Source: Otis tarda
Taxonomy: Eukaryota; Chordata; Aves; Otidiformes; Otididae
Direction of reading: 5' to 3'
DNA length: 64,000 nucleotides
Assembly: GCA_026413225.1 (NCBI GenBank)
Contig: CM048553.1
Location: forward strand, 138,702,690 to 138,766,689
The position numbers and the translations under genes are program-made. This document shows, piece by piece, positions 49,901-59,000 of the stretch (position 1 is the first letter of the stretch; every line of letters starts with the position of its first letter). Below the pieces are notes generated by a model. That model ran no database searches and was not told where the DNA came from. It saw nothing but the letters and a program-made list of their open reading frames with translations.

Positions 49901-50379
49901 ACAGGCAGGTTGATGTGGAGACCTTCTTGTTCATATGGGAGGAATTAATTGTGCCACTACAGCATAATGCGAGTGAGAGGCATTCCTGGCTGCAGAAGAT
50001 GAGCGCTTTTAGATTTCCATACATACAACAGTTAATTCAAGGACTAGGGAGAAATGCAGAGCTCTGGTTAAACCAGACTGGCAGCTCAGACACAGGAACC
50101 GCGGGCGGGCGTGCCACCAGTGAGAGGACCCTGCCGCCTCCTCCTCCAGCAGCACGTGGGAGCCCAGCTGCAGTCTCCTGCTTCTCAGGAAGCCCTGCTG
50201 GGTGCAGTCCTTCTATGCAGGGATCCTGCTGACACTGGGCAAATTTCTTGTTCCACTGCTTCTAATTGGAGAATGTGCCACAATTTTTTTCTTCTGAGTC
50301 ATAAAAGTCATATTCTATCATCTACACTAATGCTGTGCTGTTTGTAACTAGTTTAGATTTCCGTCTTATGCCACTTTCC
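40975..50379. other. Unassigned noncoding stretch, about 9.4 kb
   Basis: Numerous short frames, none with a recognisable domain. The longest (48848-49351, minus, 167 codons) is described separately. A pyrimidine-rich plus strand at about 48,890-49,090 is the complement of its K/E-rich part. No interspersed repeat or RNA gene was recognised. Confidence 0.5.
48848..49351 (-). other. Longest non-CR1 open frame, K/E-rich
   Basis: 167 codons from an ATG to TGA. The first ~70 residues are unremarkable. Residues about 75-130 are strongly charged (for example KKRKSMLMAENIGYEKKQ, then GKVAEEAEKKGKEAEEVER), giving coiled-coil-like composition, and a G/A/E/Q-rich tail follows. No family recognised. A low-complexity purine-rich strand gives long K/E frames without selection, and I see no convincing splice sites or promoter. 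Probably incidental; a fragment of a charged repetitive protein or pseudogene cannot be excluded. Confidence 0.12.
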
Positions 50380-50692
50380 CTTATATAGCTATTTTTCTTC
50401 CCCTGGTGTTTACTTTTTCTTAATGTATTTATAGAAACTCTTTGTATTCCTTTTCTCTTCCATCCTAAGCAGGCTCCAGTCCTTCCTATAGGACAGTGTC
50501 CATTGGTCTGACCGCTGTCTGCATCTGCTCCCATTTCAATCAATCCTTCTTGACAGGGATGTCCAGGAAATTCTGCATTGTTTCAGGTGAGATTTCACAG
50601 TGTCTTGGAGACCAATATTCATAAATTTCTGTTTGCAGTGGAAGTTATTTCTCCTGTTACACACTAGGCACACATTTGCTTTTCTCACGGAT
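50380..50692 (-). mobile_element. Ancient CR1-clade LINE, 3' piece
   Basis: Decayed but alignable to the post-catalytic RT region. 'atccttcttgacaggg', 'tgtttcaggtgagatttcac' and 'cacacatttgcttttctcac' follow the order and spacing of 'gtccttcttatgttgggg', 'tactccaggtggggtctcac' and 'aggatgcggttggccttctg' in the young copy at about 51,170-51,320. The piece is cut at 50,692 by the young CR1 and resumes at about 53,805. The lower boundary is uncertain. Confidence 0.6.
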
Positions 50693-50784
50693 AGAATCAT
50701 AGAATCATAGAATGGTTAGAGTTGGAAGGGACCTTCAAAGGTCATCTAGTCCAACTCCCCTGCAAGAAGCAGGGACATCCCTGA

Positions 50785-52545
50785 CTAGATCAGGTTGCTC
50801 AGAGCCTCATCCAGCCTGGCCTTGAACATTTCCAGGGATGGGGCATCCACCACCTCTCTGGGCAACCTGTTCCAGTGCTCTACAATTCTCATTGTAAAAA
50901 ATTTTTTTCTAATATCTAATCTAAACCTACCTCCTTCTAATTTAAACCCATTACCCCTTGTCCTATCACAACAGGCCCTACTGAACAGCTTCTCCCCATC
51001 TTTCCTGTAGGCCCCCTTGAGGTATTGGAAGACCGCTATCAGGTCTCCCCGGAGCCTCCTCTTCTCCAGGCTGAACAGCCCCAACTCTCTCAGCCTGTCC
51101 TCATAGGAGAGGTGCTCCAGCCCTCTGATCATCTTTGTGGCCCTCCTCTGGACCCTTTCCAACTGGTCCATGTCCTTCTTATGTTGGGGACTCCAGAACT
51201 GGACGCAGTACTCCAGGTGGGGTCTCACCAGGGCAGAGTAGAGGGGCAGAATCACCTCCCTCGACCTGCTGGCCACGCTCCTCTTGATGCAGCCCAGGAT
51301 GCGGTTGGCCTTCTGGGCCGCAAGGGCGCATTGCCCACTCATGTTGAGCCTCTCGTCCACCAGCACTCCCAAGTCTTTCTCCTCAGGGCTGCTCTCAATC
51401 CATTCTCCACCCAGCCTGTATTTGTGCCTGGGATTGCCACGACCCAGGTGCAGGACCTTGCACTTGGCCTGGTTGAACTTCATGAGGTTGGCACGGGCCC
51501 ACCTCTCCAGCCTGTCCAGGTCCCTCTGGATGGCATCCCTCCCTTCCAGCGAGTCGACGACACCACACAGCTTGGTGTCATCTGTGAACTTGCTGAGGGT
51601 GCACTCTATCCCACTGTCCATATTGCCGACAAAGATGTTGAACAGGGCCGGGCCCAACACGGACCCCTGAGGGACACCACTGGTGACCGGTCTCCACTTG
51701 GACATTGAGCCGTTGACCACCACTGTCTGAGTGCGGCCATCCAGCCAACTCCTTATCCACCGAGTGGTCCATCCATCAAACCCATGCCTCTCTAGTCTAG
51801 AGAGAAGGATGTCGTGCGGGACAGTGTCAAATGCCTTGCACAAGTCCAGGTAGATGATATCCATTGCCCGTCCCTTGTCCACCAATGCTGTTACCCCGTC
51901 ATAAAAGGCCACCACCAAATTGGTCAGGCACGATCTGCCCTTGGTGAAGCCATGTTGGCTGTCACCAACCACCTCCTTGCTCTCCATGTGCCTTAGCATG
52001 GTTTCCAGGAGAATCTGCTCCATGACCTTGCCAGGCATGGAGGTGAGGCTGACCGGCCTGTAGTTGCCTGGGTCTTCCTTACTCCCCTTTTTAAAAATGG
52101 GGGTTATGTTCCCTCTCTTCCAGTCATCGGGGACCTCACCAGACCGCCATGATTTCTCAAATATGATGGCCAGTGGCTTGGCAACTTCATCCGCCAGTTC
52201 CCTCAAGATGCGCGGATGGATCTCATCAGGCCCCATGGACTTGTGCACCTTCAAGTTCCTTAGATGATCCCGAACCTGCTCTTCGAGCACCGTGGGCGGT
52301 TCTTCATCCTCGCAGTCCCTGCCTGTGCCTTCCACAGCTTGGGTGGGGAGACAAGAGCCCTTATCAGTGAAGACTGAGGCAAAAAAGTCATTGAGTACCT
52401 CAGCCTTCTCCACATCCCGGGTAACCACGACACCCGTTACCTTCCGGAGGGGGCCTACATTCTCCTTGGATTTTCTTTTGTCCCCTACATACCTGTAAAA
52501 GCTTTTCTTGTTACTTTTTGTATCCCTGGCCAGATTCGATTCCAT
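50785..52545 (-). CDS. CR1 reverse transcriptase (ORF2, 3' part)
   Basis: 586 codons. It is the LINE reverse transcriptase that copies element RNA at a nicked chromosomal target. Motifs in order: linker and N-terminal block (residues 1-140, with [16 protein letters not shown] near 104); NYRPVSLTS at 161-169; QHGFTKGRS at 197-205; palm motif [11 protein letters not shown] with Asp234; VPQGSVLGP at 291-299; catalytic motif C KFTDDTKL with Asp322 and Asp323; then the conserved CR1 C-terminal region ([27 protein letters not shown]). All three palm aspartates are present. Thr precedes DD where Ala is usual in CR1. The ATG is probably not a natural start: in CR1 this domain is fused to the endonuclease, and here the frame is broken at TGATG. 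The 3' end is complete and ends in the normal short 3' UTR. Confidence 0.95.
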   Translation of the reverse strand: MESNLARDTKSNKKSFYRYVGDKRKSKENVGPLRKVTGVVVTRDVEKAEVLNDFFASVFTDKGSCLPTQAVEGTGRDCEDEEPPTVLEEQVRDHLRNLKVHKSMGPDEIHPRILRELADEVAKPLAIIFEKSWRSGEVPDDWKRGNITPIFKKGSKEDPGNYRPVSLTSMPGKVMEQILLETMLRHMESKEVVGDSQHGFTKGRSCLTNLVVAFYDGVTALVDKGRAMDIIYLDLCKAFDTVPHDILLSRLERHGFDGWTTRWIRSWLDGRTQTVVVNGSMSKWRPVTSGVPQGSVLGPALFNIFVGNMDSGIECTLSKFTDDTKLCGVVDSLEGRDAIQRDLDRLERWARANLMKFNQAKCKVLHLGRGNPRHKYRLGGEWIESSPEEKDLGVLVDERLNMSGQCALAAQKANRILGCIKRSVASRSREVILPLYSALVRPHLEYCVQFWSPQHKKDMDQLERVQRRATKMIRGLEHLSYEDRLRELGLFSLEKRRLRGDLIAVFQYLKGAYRKDGEKLFSRACCDRTRGNGFKLEGGRFRLDIRKKFFTMRIVEHWNRLPREVVDAPSLEMFKARLDEALSNLI

Positions 52546-53801
52546 CAGGAATTCCTCACCCTATCCCTGGCCGCTCGCACAGCCACTCGGTAGTCCTCCC
52601 AGGCTACCTGTCCCCGCTTCCACCCTCTATAGGCTTCCTTCTTTACTTTCAGTTGGTCCAGGAGCTCCTTTCTCATCCACGCTGGCCTCCTGGCCTTTTT
52701 GCCCGACTTCTTCTTCATCGGGATGCACCTCTGCTGAGCTTGGAGGAGGTGCTCCTTAAACACAGACCAACTTTCCTGGGCCCCTCTTCCCTCCAGGGCC
52801 GCCTCCCATGGCACTTTGCCCATGAGGTTCCTGAAGAGACTGAAGTCCGCCTTCCTGAAATCTAGGGCAGAGAGCTTACTGTGCAGTTTCCTCGCCGCCC
52901 CGTGGATCTTGAACTCCACCGCGTCATGGTCACTGCAGCCAAGGCTGTCCATCAGTTTCACGTCCCCCACCAGCCCCTCCCTGTTGGTGAGCACAAGGTC
53001 CAGCATGGCACCCCTCCTTGTCGGCTCCTCTATTGCCTGCAGGAGGAAGTTATCGTCCACGCATTCCAGGAACCTCCTGGACTGCCTGTGCCCTGCCATG
53101 TTATCTCTCCAACAGATGTCAGGGTGGTTGAAGTCCCCCATGAGGACCAGGGCTTGTGACCGCTGTGAGGCTGCTCCTATCTGGCTATAGAGCGCCTCAT
53201 CCGCTCTATCTTCCTGGCCAGGCGGCCTGTAACAGACCCCCACCGTAACATCCCCCGTCCGTCCCTGTCCTCTGATCTTGACCCATAAGCTCTCTGTCAG
53301 CTCCTCCCCCATCCCCAGGTGGAGCTCCACGTACTCCAGCCGGTTGCTGACATAGAGAGTGACACCCCCTCCTCGTCTTCCCTGCCTGTCTTTTCTAAAA
53401 AGCCTGTACCCCTCCATGTTGACGCTCCAGTCGTAAGAGTCATCCCACCATGTTTCCGTGATGCCAACAAGGTCGTAGCCCAGCTCGCGTGCACGCATCT
53501 CCAGTTCTTCCTGTTTATTCCCCATGCTGTGTGCGTTGGTATAGAGACACTTCAGCAGGGCCCCCGATAAAACCGACTTGCTGGCTGGAGTGACAGGTGT
53601 TCTTTTGTATCGCAGATTAGGTTTATTTGCACCTACCTGCGATCCTTCCCTGACTTCTGGGCGCTTGGTGCTGGCACTGGCGCCAGGCCGATAGCCGTGG
53701 GCTGAACTGTGCTCCCCCTCCCCCAGGATGTGTTGCAGCAGTGGCTCATGCTTGTCCAACACCACACTAGTACAGTAGGCCATGTCCTGAAACATTCCCA
53801 T
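52545..53801 (-). CDS. CR1 endonuclease (ORF2, 5' part)
   Basis: 418 codons. It is an AP-like (APE-type) endonuclease of the exonuclease-endonuclease-phosphatase fold that nicks target DNA for target-primed reverse transcription. Visible landmarks: YTNAHS with Asn89; GITETWW with catalytic Glu116; GYRLFRKDR and RRGGGV at 131-146; GVCYRPP at 188-194; GDFNHPD with Asp223 and Asn225; LDLVLTN at 267-273; SDHDAVEF with His292 at 290-297. A basic region ([13 protein letters not shown]) precedes the linker to RT. The frame ends RVRNS-stop by frameshift, 2 nt before the RT frame opens. The first ~75 residues are of uncertain origin within the element. Protein intact in the catalytic sense, but uncoupled from RT. 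Confidence 0.93.
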   Translation of the reverse strand: MGMFQDMAYCTSVVLDKHEPLLQHILGEGEHSSAHGYRPGASASTKRPEVREGSQVGANKPNLRYKRTPVTPASKSVLSGALLKCLYTNAHSMGNKQEELEMRARELGYDLVGITETWWDDSYDWSVNMEGYRLFRKDRQGRRGGGVTLYVSNRLEYVELHLGMGEELTESLWVKIRGQGRTGDVTVGVCYRPPGQEDRADEALYSQIGAASQRSQALVLMGDFNHPDICWRDNMAGHRQSRRFLECVDDNFLLQAIEEPTRRGAMLDLVLTNREGLVGDVKLMDSLGCSDHDAVEFKIHGAARKLHSKLSALDFRKADFSLFRNLMGKVPWEAALEGRGAQESWSVFKEHLLQAQQRCIPMKKKSGKKARRPAWMRKELLDQLKVKKEAYRGWKRGQVAWEDYRVAVRAARDRVRNS

Positions 53802-53804
53802 CTG

Positions 53805-54220
53805 TTGTTTCAGGTACAGCAGAAATTCTTTTCCATCCCGAAGTGATGGTGTCCTTCACATCATTAACTTTCAATCCATTTCTATTACTCATTTCTCAAG
53901 GTCACCTTTTATTCCTGCATTATGTTAACCATTACAGACTGCTTGTGTCTTTAGCAAATATCATTGGAAAAATTACATTTTTTACTGAAGTCCCAAAGGA
54001 AAATATTTAATTAGATGAAACCAAGACTAATCTTTGTCAAAGTCAAACAATGTACTTCAGCCTCGTAGTTTCATTTTCAACATAGTCTGGTTTTGTCTTC
54101 TCTTTGTGAAACCCTGGTATGTTTTTTAATCTCACTTCTATCCTCTACCTTCCTCAGTTATATTAATCATTTCCCATTTGACAGTATATCAAAATATCAA
54201 TTGACACTCAGTGAGATTAT
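53805..54220 (-). mobile_element. Ancient CR1-clade LINE, middle piece
   Basis: Continues the ancient element after the young insertion. 'ttactcatttctcaaggtca' and 'gtctttagcaaatatcattg' parallel 'ctctccagcctgtccaggtc' and 'tgtcatctgtgaacttgctg' of the young copy (about 51,505 and 51,577). 'ctttgtgaaaccctggtatg' parallels 'cttggtgaagccatgttggc' (about 51,939). Order is kept; some internal sequence is lost. It is ended by the second insertion at 54,221. Confidence 0.6.
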
Positions 54221-54750
54221 TATGGAATCATATGGTTTGGGTTGGAAGGGACCTTAAAGATCATCTAGTTCTGACCCCACTGCCCTGAGCAGGGACACCC
54301 TCCGCTAGACCAGGTCGCTCAAAGCCTCATCCTTGCCTTTGAACACTTCCAGGGATGAGGCATCCACAACTTCTCTGGGAAACCTGTTCCAGTGCCTCAC
54401 TGCCCTCACAGTGAAGAATTTCTTCCTTATATCTGATCTGAATCTACCCTCTTTCAGTTTGAAGCCATTACCCCTTGTCCTATCACTACATGCTCTTGAT
54501 GAAAGTCCCTCCCCAGCTTTCCTGTAGGTCCCCTTCAGGTACTGGAAGGCTGCTCTAAGGTCTTCCAGAGCCTTCTCTTCTCCAGGCTGAACAGCCCCAA
54601 CTCTCTTAGTTTGTCCTCATAGGAGAGGTGCTCCAGCCCTCTGATCATCTTCATAGCCCTCCTCTGGACCTTCTCCAACTGGTCCATGTCCTTCTTATGC
54701 TGGGGGTTCCAGAGCTGGACACAGTACTCCAGGCAGGGTCTCACCAGAGT
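54221..54750 (-). mobile_element. 5'-truncated CR1 inside the ancient LINE
   Basis: Begins tatggaatcatatggtttgg and 'gttggaagggaccttaaag', with 'tagaccaggtcgctcaaag', a subfamily wording different from the other copies. It runs through the ORF2 tail and stops after 'cagggtctcaccagag'. About 530 bp is retained. Confidence 0.93.
54535..54744 (-). pseudogene. CR1 ORF2 C-terminal remnant
   Basis: A 69-codon stretch with [20 protein letters not shown] and [20 protein letters not shown], the post-catalytic CR1 tail. It ends in a frameshift at KRRLWKTL. No catalytic residues. Confidence 0.8.
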
Positions 54751-56050
54751 TCTACTGTATTTCTTCTTTAGGGGAAATTAATTCTTCTGTCAGTCTGGGA
54801 TAATTAAACTTTGTAAACCCATGTGCCTTTTATCCCATTCAGCAATTATTGTCATATCTTTAATTACACTTTCTTTTCAGCTACACTTGTTCTTTAAAGC
54901 CCTGTCTACTCCTGAAATCAGAGTACTGGTCCTGGCCCAGAACACTGATTTTTCCTTCCTGAAATTGAGGCATCATCTTTGCTGTTTCCAACTCACATTT
55001 GCACCAGTTTTAACTTGCTACCAAAACTGTGGCTACCAAAACTGTGGCTACCAAAACTGTGGTTGCATGTAACTAATTCCTCTAGAATTTAGGAGATGGA
55101 AGCCCATTATCAGAGTACTTCAAGTTTCGTTTACAGCTTAAATGCAATAATTTCCCTTAGTTGCCTTTCTTGTTTCCATGCTTTATTTCATTTTTCTTAT
55201 TGTAAACAAAGACAAAGTATGAACTGAATCTTTCAGTCATTTAGTTATTGCTCTGTTGTGGCTCCACTTCTTCTTTCCCTGTTGTTTTTTTCTTTATTAT
55301 ACTGCTGAAAAAGTTTTGGTTTTAATTTCCATTGCAGCATCTAAATCTGTTCCAAATTTTGGTTTATTCTTACTTTATCTCTGCACATCCTGATATGCAA
55401 AACATAGTTTTATTTGCACATAAGAATTTGCTTGTATTCTTTAAGGACTCTTCCTAACATCTTCTTTAAGAGGATACTCAACCAATTAAGTCCAGAGTGC
55501 TTCTCTGTAAGTTTGTCTCTCCCTACAAGTAGTTTTTGTATCTTTGACTTAAAGAAATACCAAGATTACTCCTCATTCATTTCTCTGAGCTTTTCAGTTC
55601 AGCTGGTTTCCTAATTTTTCTTTATTTTACAAAAGCTCATGTTTTAGGACTAGCAAGTTTTCTTTATAGACCTACCTTTGGTAGTCTTTCCAAAAAATAA
55701 AAACTTTTAATATTATTGCTAAAGTTATATTTTATAATCAAGCATTCTATAATTTCCTCCCACTTACTGAAGTCAAGTCTAAAATAGTATTGCTTTTGTT
55801 TATTCAGTTGCTTTTTGAAAGCATCTTCTGGGTAGTTCATCTAGGAATATCTAAGTTCCAGTAGTTTTTTTTCTTCAAACTGAACTTGGGAAGATAGAGC
55901 AAGCTCACGTGATTGCATCCATTTGAGTCACTGCATCCTAAATATTTACATTCTGTTTCAGTCTGATGATTAAGACATACACTGGTGGTCTGCTATCAGC
56001 TCTCAGCTCAATTTCTTGAGATCATATCTTCTCTATTGTGCTCTTTTTAC
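54751..56050 (-). mobile_element. Ancient CR1-clade LINE, 5' piece
   Basis: Anchors in order: 'tctgggataattaaacttt' with 'aacccatgtgcc' (RT N-terminal region; young copy about 52,215-52,250); 'gaatctttcagtcatttag' (about 52,385); 'ctgctgaaaaagttttgg' (about 52,495); 'gaagtcaagtctaaaatag' (endonuclease region, about 52,995); 'gcatcttctgggtagttca' with 'ctaggaatatct' (about 53,050); 'cactggtggtctgctatcag' (about 53,220). Collinearity over six anchors supports homology despite heavy decay. The plus strand is T-rich throughout. The upper limit is uncertain and may extend to about 56,480. Confidence 0.6.
55018..55062 (+). repeat. Three perfect 15-bp tandem copies
   Basis: The unit ctaccaaaactgtgg is repeated three times without any mismatch, followed by ttgc. 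It lies within the ancient LINE piece, so it is a recent local expansion in old DNA. Confidence 0.97.
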
Positions 56051-59000
56051 GGTGGAGACCGTTGCTCTTCTATTCTTCTATGTGCAACCACATCCTCTTT
56101 ACTGCTTTATTTACTCTTTGTATTCCTGTATAAACTTGGTTTTTTACTCTTTCTTCCTCACTGTTTGTTTTCCTTTCTCAATAATGTAGTTCTGCTCCCC
56201 TTCTCACACCAGCATCTGCATTTTTGTGCATCCTGTCCGTCTTCAGTGTCACCGCTTTCCAACAACAGGTTCTCTGTTCAGTCAGCCATATCAGGTGGGG
56301 CTTCATGCATAAATAGCTGTTGTCAGATAACCCCTCCTGCAACTTTTGTAATCTTTGCTGTCACATCCATTCCTCGAGATATCCCCACTCCTGCCTAAAG
56401 AATGTATTTAAATTGCCATTTTTGAATTTCCTCATCCTTGACATTTTTCTTCACAGTTGTTGCAGGGAACTCTAAGCTCCCTTTTTATACCCTTTTATTC
56501 ATTAGTTTCCTCTCGGTTTTGCTATGTCTGGTCTAGTCAGCTACAGAAAATCCTTTCCACTCCTTGCGTGCTGTGGTTAAGTAATGTGATCCTAGAGCTG
56601 CCCTCAGTGTCCTCGCATGTCCTGCAGTTAGCGACAGATCCTGAAAGAAAAGGAGTTTTGTTCTTGCTGGCTTTCCCAGTATACCTGCTGCTGTTATTGT
56701 TTCCTGCTATACCATTGCCATAGTCAGGACTGGTGACACAGTACGTGGAGCAGGATACTTCTGGCCTTGGGTTTAGAAAATTCAAAACACAAGACAAAAC
56801 ATTACTTTGGGGAGTGGAGGAGCGTTGCAGGTATTCTGCCATGTCTTGGACTATGCATTGCAATACATAGCATCATGTGGTTCTACTGAGTTAACAACAC
56901 TAAAGGTATATTTTTTGCCCTCTCTCTATGAACAAGCCCATAATATTCTTTGCTGGTTAATCATACTATCACACCACTCCAGGGATGCTCTGGAACTTGC
57001 TATAGAAAGGTGAAATTCATACTAAGGGCAAGTCCAGGCTTTTGTAATTTCTGTAGACAACAGGATTCTGAATCCACTAAAATCTAGGAATTTATATCCC
57101 CAGGTCTTTAGAAAGGAACTATTTCAAAGACAGCAGGGAGCACTGATCTTAACTTTAAGTTGGCTTTCAGGGAACACACCTACAATTATCAGAGCAGAGA
57201 ATGCAAGACTATATTCTACATCTGATACAGATGTTTTGGTGTCTTAAAATACCCAAATGTCTTCAAATTTTCCAATGATGTTCCAGAATTTTATCCATTA
57301 TGCTTCAGCATTAGATTTATGTATAGTTACATGATAAAATAATAATATCTTTTCTTGAAAAACTAGAGTAATCTTTACATTTACTTTGCCCTAGGACATC
57401 TTTATCAAGGTAATCTGTCTATCTAATCTGAAGGAAGTGGCATTTGGGGTATTTCTGCATAGTATCTTCCAGGACACCATAGATGTTCTTCTTCCAGATC
57501 ATTGTTTTGGTACTGGGAGCTTGACTTCTGCTCCAGATATTTAAAAAATGCATGTTTCCTTGTTGACGTATGTTACTGGTTCATCAAAGGCTTTTCAAGT
57601 GAGTGGCCCCTCTATCTGTACTCTCCGCAATGGAGATTAAATGTTCCAGGGAAGTCCATTTTGCTTTGGAGCAGCCAAAGCAGATGATCACCTCATCCCT
57701 ACACGTACACAGTGAAACCCAGCAGAGCTCTTCTTTGTGGGGGCAGATGCCTCTAACTCTGCAGTTAAGGCTGTGCTATCAAAGCAAGCAGCGGCATGGT
57801 CCTTGTTCTCTTCAGTGTTTAGATTTCTGTAACTCACTTATCAGTCAAGCAATCAAAACAGCAAGGCAGACACCCAGTAAAGGGCAAAAGCAAGTTATAC
57901 TGTTCTGAGACCTCCCAGTTACAACAGTGAAAAAAATTGTGCAATTTATGAGGTTGTTCTGCTGGAATTATCCTAGTAAGATAGTTCTAGTAAAAATCCT
58001 AGAGCAGATCTGCCCTACCTTGACAGACAAAACCAACTATCTTGGGTTTAAATTGAGACTTGAAAGCTGCTCTGTTGTAAAAAGTTGAGCTTTCATCCTG
58101 GAGGTACAAACTGGGTTGGAAATACTGGAACATGGACAATTTCTGGTGGCCAGACATATGAGCCTGATTTCTGAATATTTATCAACTCATGCAGTATCTA
58201 AGATCAGACCAATCCACAGAGGCCCATAGCACTTGATTCCTTCCAGTCATCAGTGATTCTGCCTTCAGAAATAATTTCTGAGCTGCCTTGCTCACAGGAC
58301 TGTGTTTGGCGACCACTATCCTGGCAGCTGGGCAGCTCCACGCAGGGATCCCCCACTGCCCACTGCTCTTTAGAGCATCTTGCTCCCTGCAGTGTCAGTC
58401 AAAGTAATTTCAGGCTGAGGCCTACACTGATTTCTTATATCTGATGGTAAATCCTTAGTCTTCTAAAGATCGTTTTCAAATCCTTCTACATCACTCTGTC
58501 AGTTAGTCCCCTGCAATGGAAATCAGTGTTAGGTAAAAACATTGCCTTCTCAAACGTCATCAAAGCGATCTGGTGTATACGTAACCCTTGACCATGCTTG
58601 CTCAGGACAATGCCTTCCATGCCCTCACTTTCTAGGATGCTGCTTTGTCAGCTGAGGATTTCCTCCCTGCTTCCACTCTGCACTTACCGGGTCTGCTTGA
58701 ATCCCCAGTGCAGCAAAGCTGATCAACCACCATGCCAAGAAAGTCTTGCAAGAACATTTGCATTGCTTCTCCTTGAAAGCCCTTGATTTTTCAGCTGACA
58801 GCTAAGTGTTGGAGGTCCTCAAACCACAGATCTGCTTATCACTGTTACCTGAACCTATTTTCAGGTAAAGCACTGGTGTATGCTGTGTTTTCTTGCCCAG
58901 TGCTCCAGGAAAGACTGTCATGTTTCACTGCTTAACCCTTTTCTGTTTGCTCATGTCCTCTCATTTTCCTTCCCCATCAGTCATTATCCACGGTCGTGAC

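Larger units (their letters stand above)
50693..53804 (-). mobile_element. Nearly intact young CR1 (EN + RT)
   Basis: The 3' terminus lies at the low-coordinate end with two full terminal repeats (tagaatcatagaatcatag). A ~92-nt 3' UTR follows, then ORF2 read leftward as two abutting frames covering endonuclease and reverse transcriptase. GC content drops sharply near 53,790-53,805, taken as the 5' limit. ORF1 and the 5' UTR are absent, so the copy is 5'-truncated. The long open frames and intact motifs make it much the youngest CR1 here. It sits inside the ancient LINE. Confidence 0.95.

Noticed and set aside
51025..51708. 227-codon plus-strand frame (and several others between 50.8 and 53.6 kb)
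   Set aside because: Antisense shadow of the conserved CR1 ORF2 on the minus strand.
50579..53815. 11-bp direct repeat ttgtttcaggt at 50579-50589 and 53805-53815 bracketing the young CR1, as if a target-site duplication
   Set aside because: The left copy lies 104 bp outside the element's 3' terminus, and it is the expected ancient-LINE text there (the counterpart of 'tactccaggtggggtctcac'). CR1 insertions normally have little or no target duplication. Coincidence is more likely.
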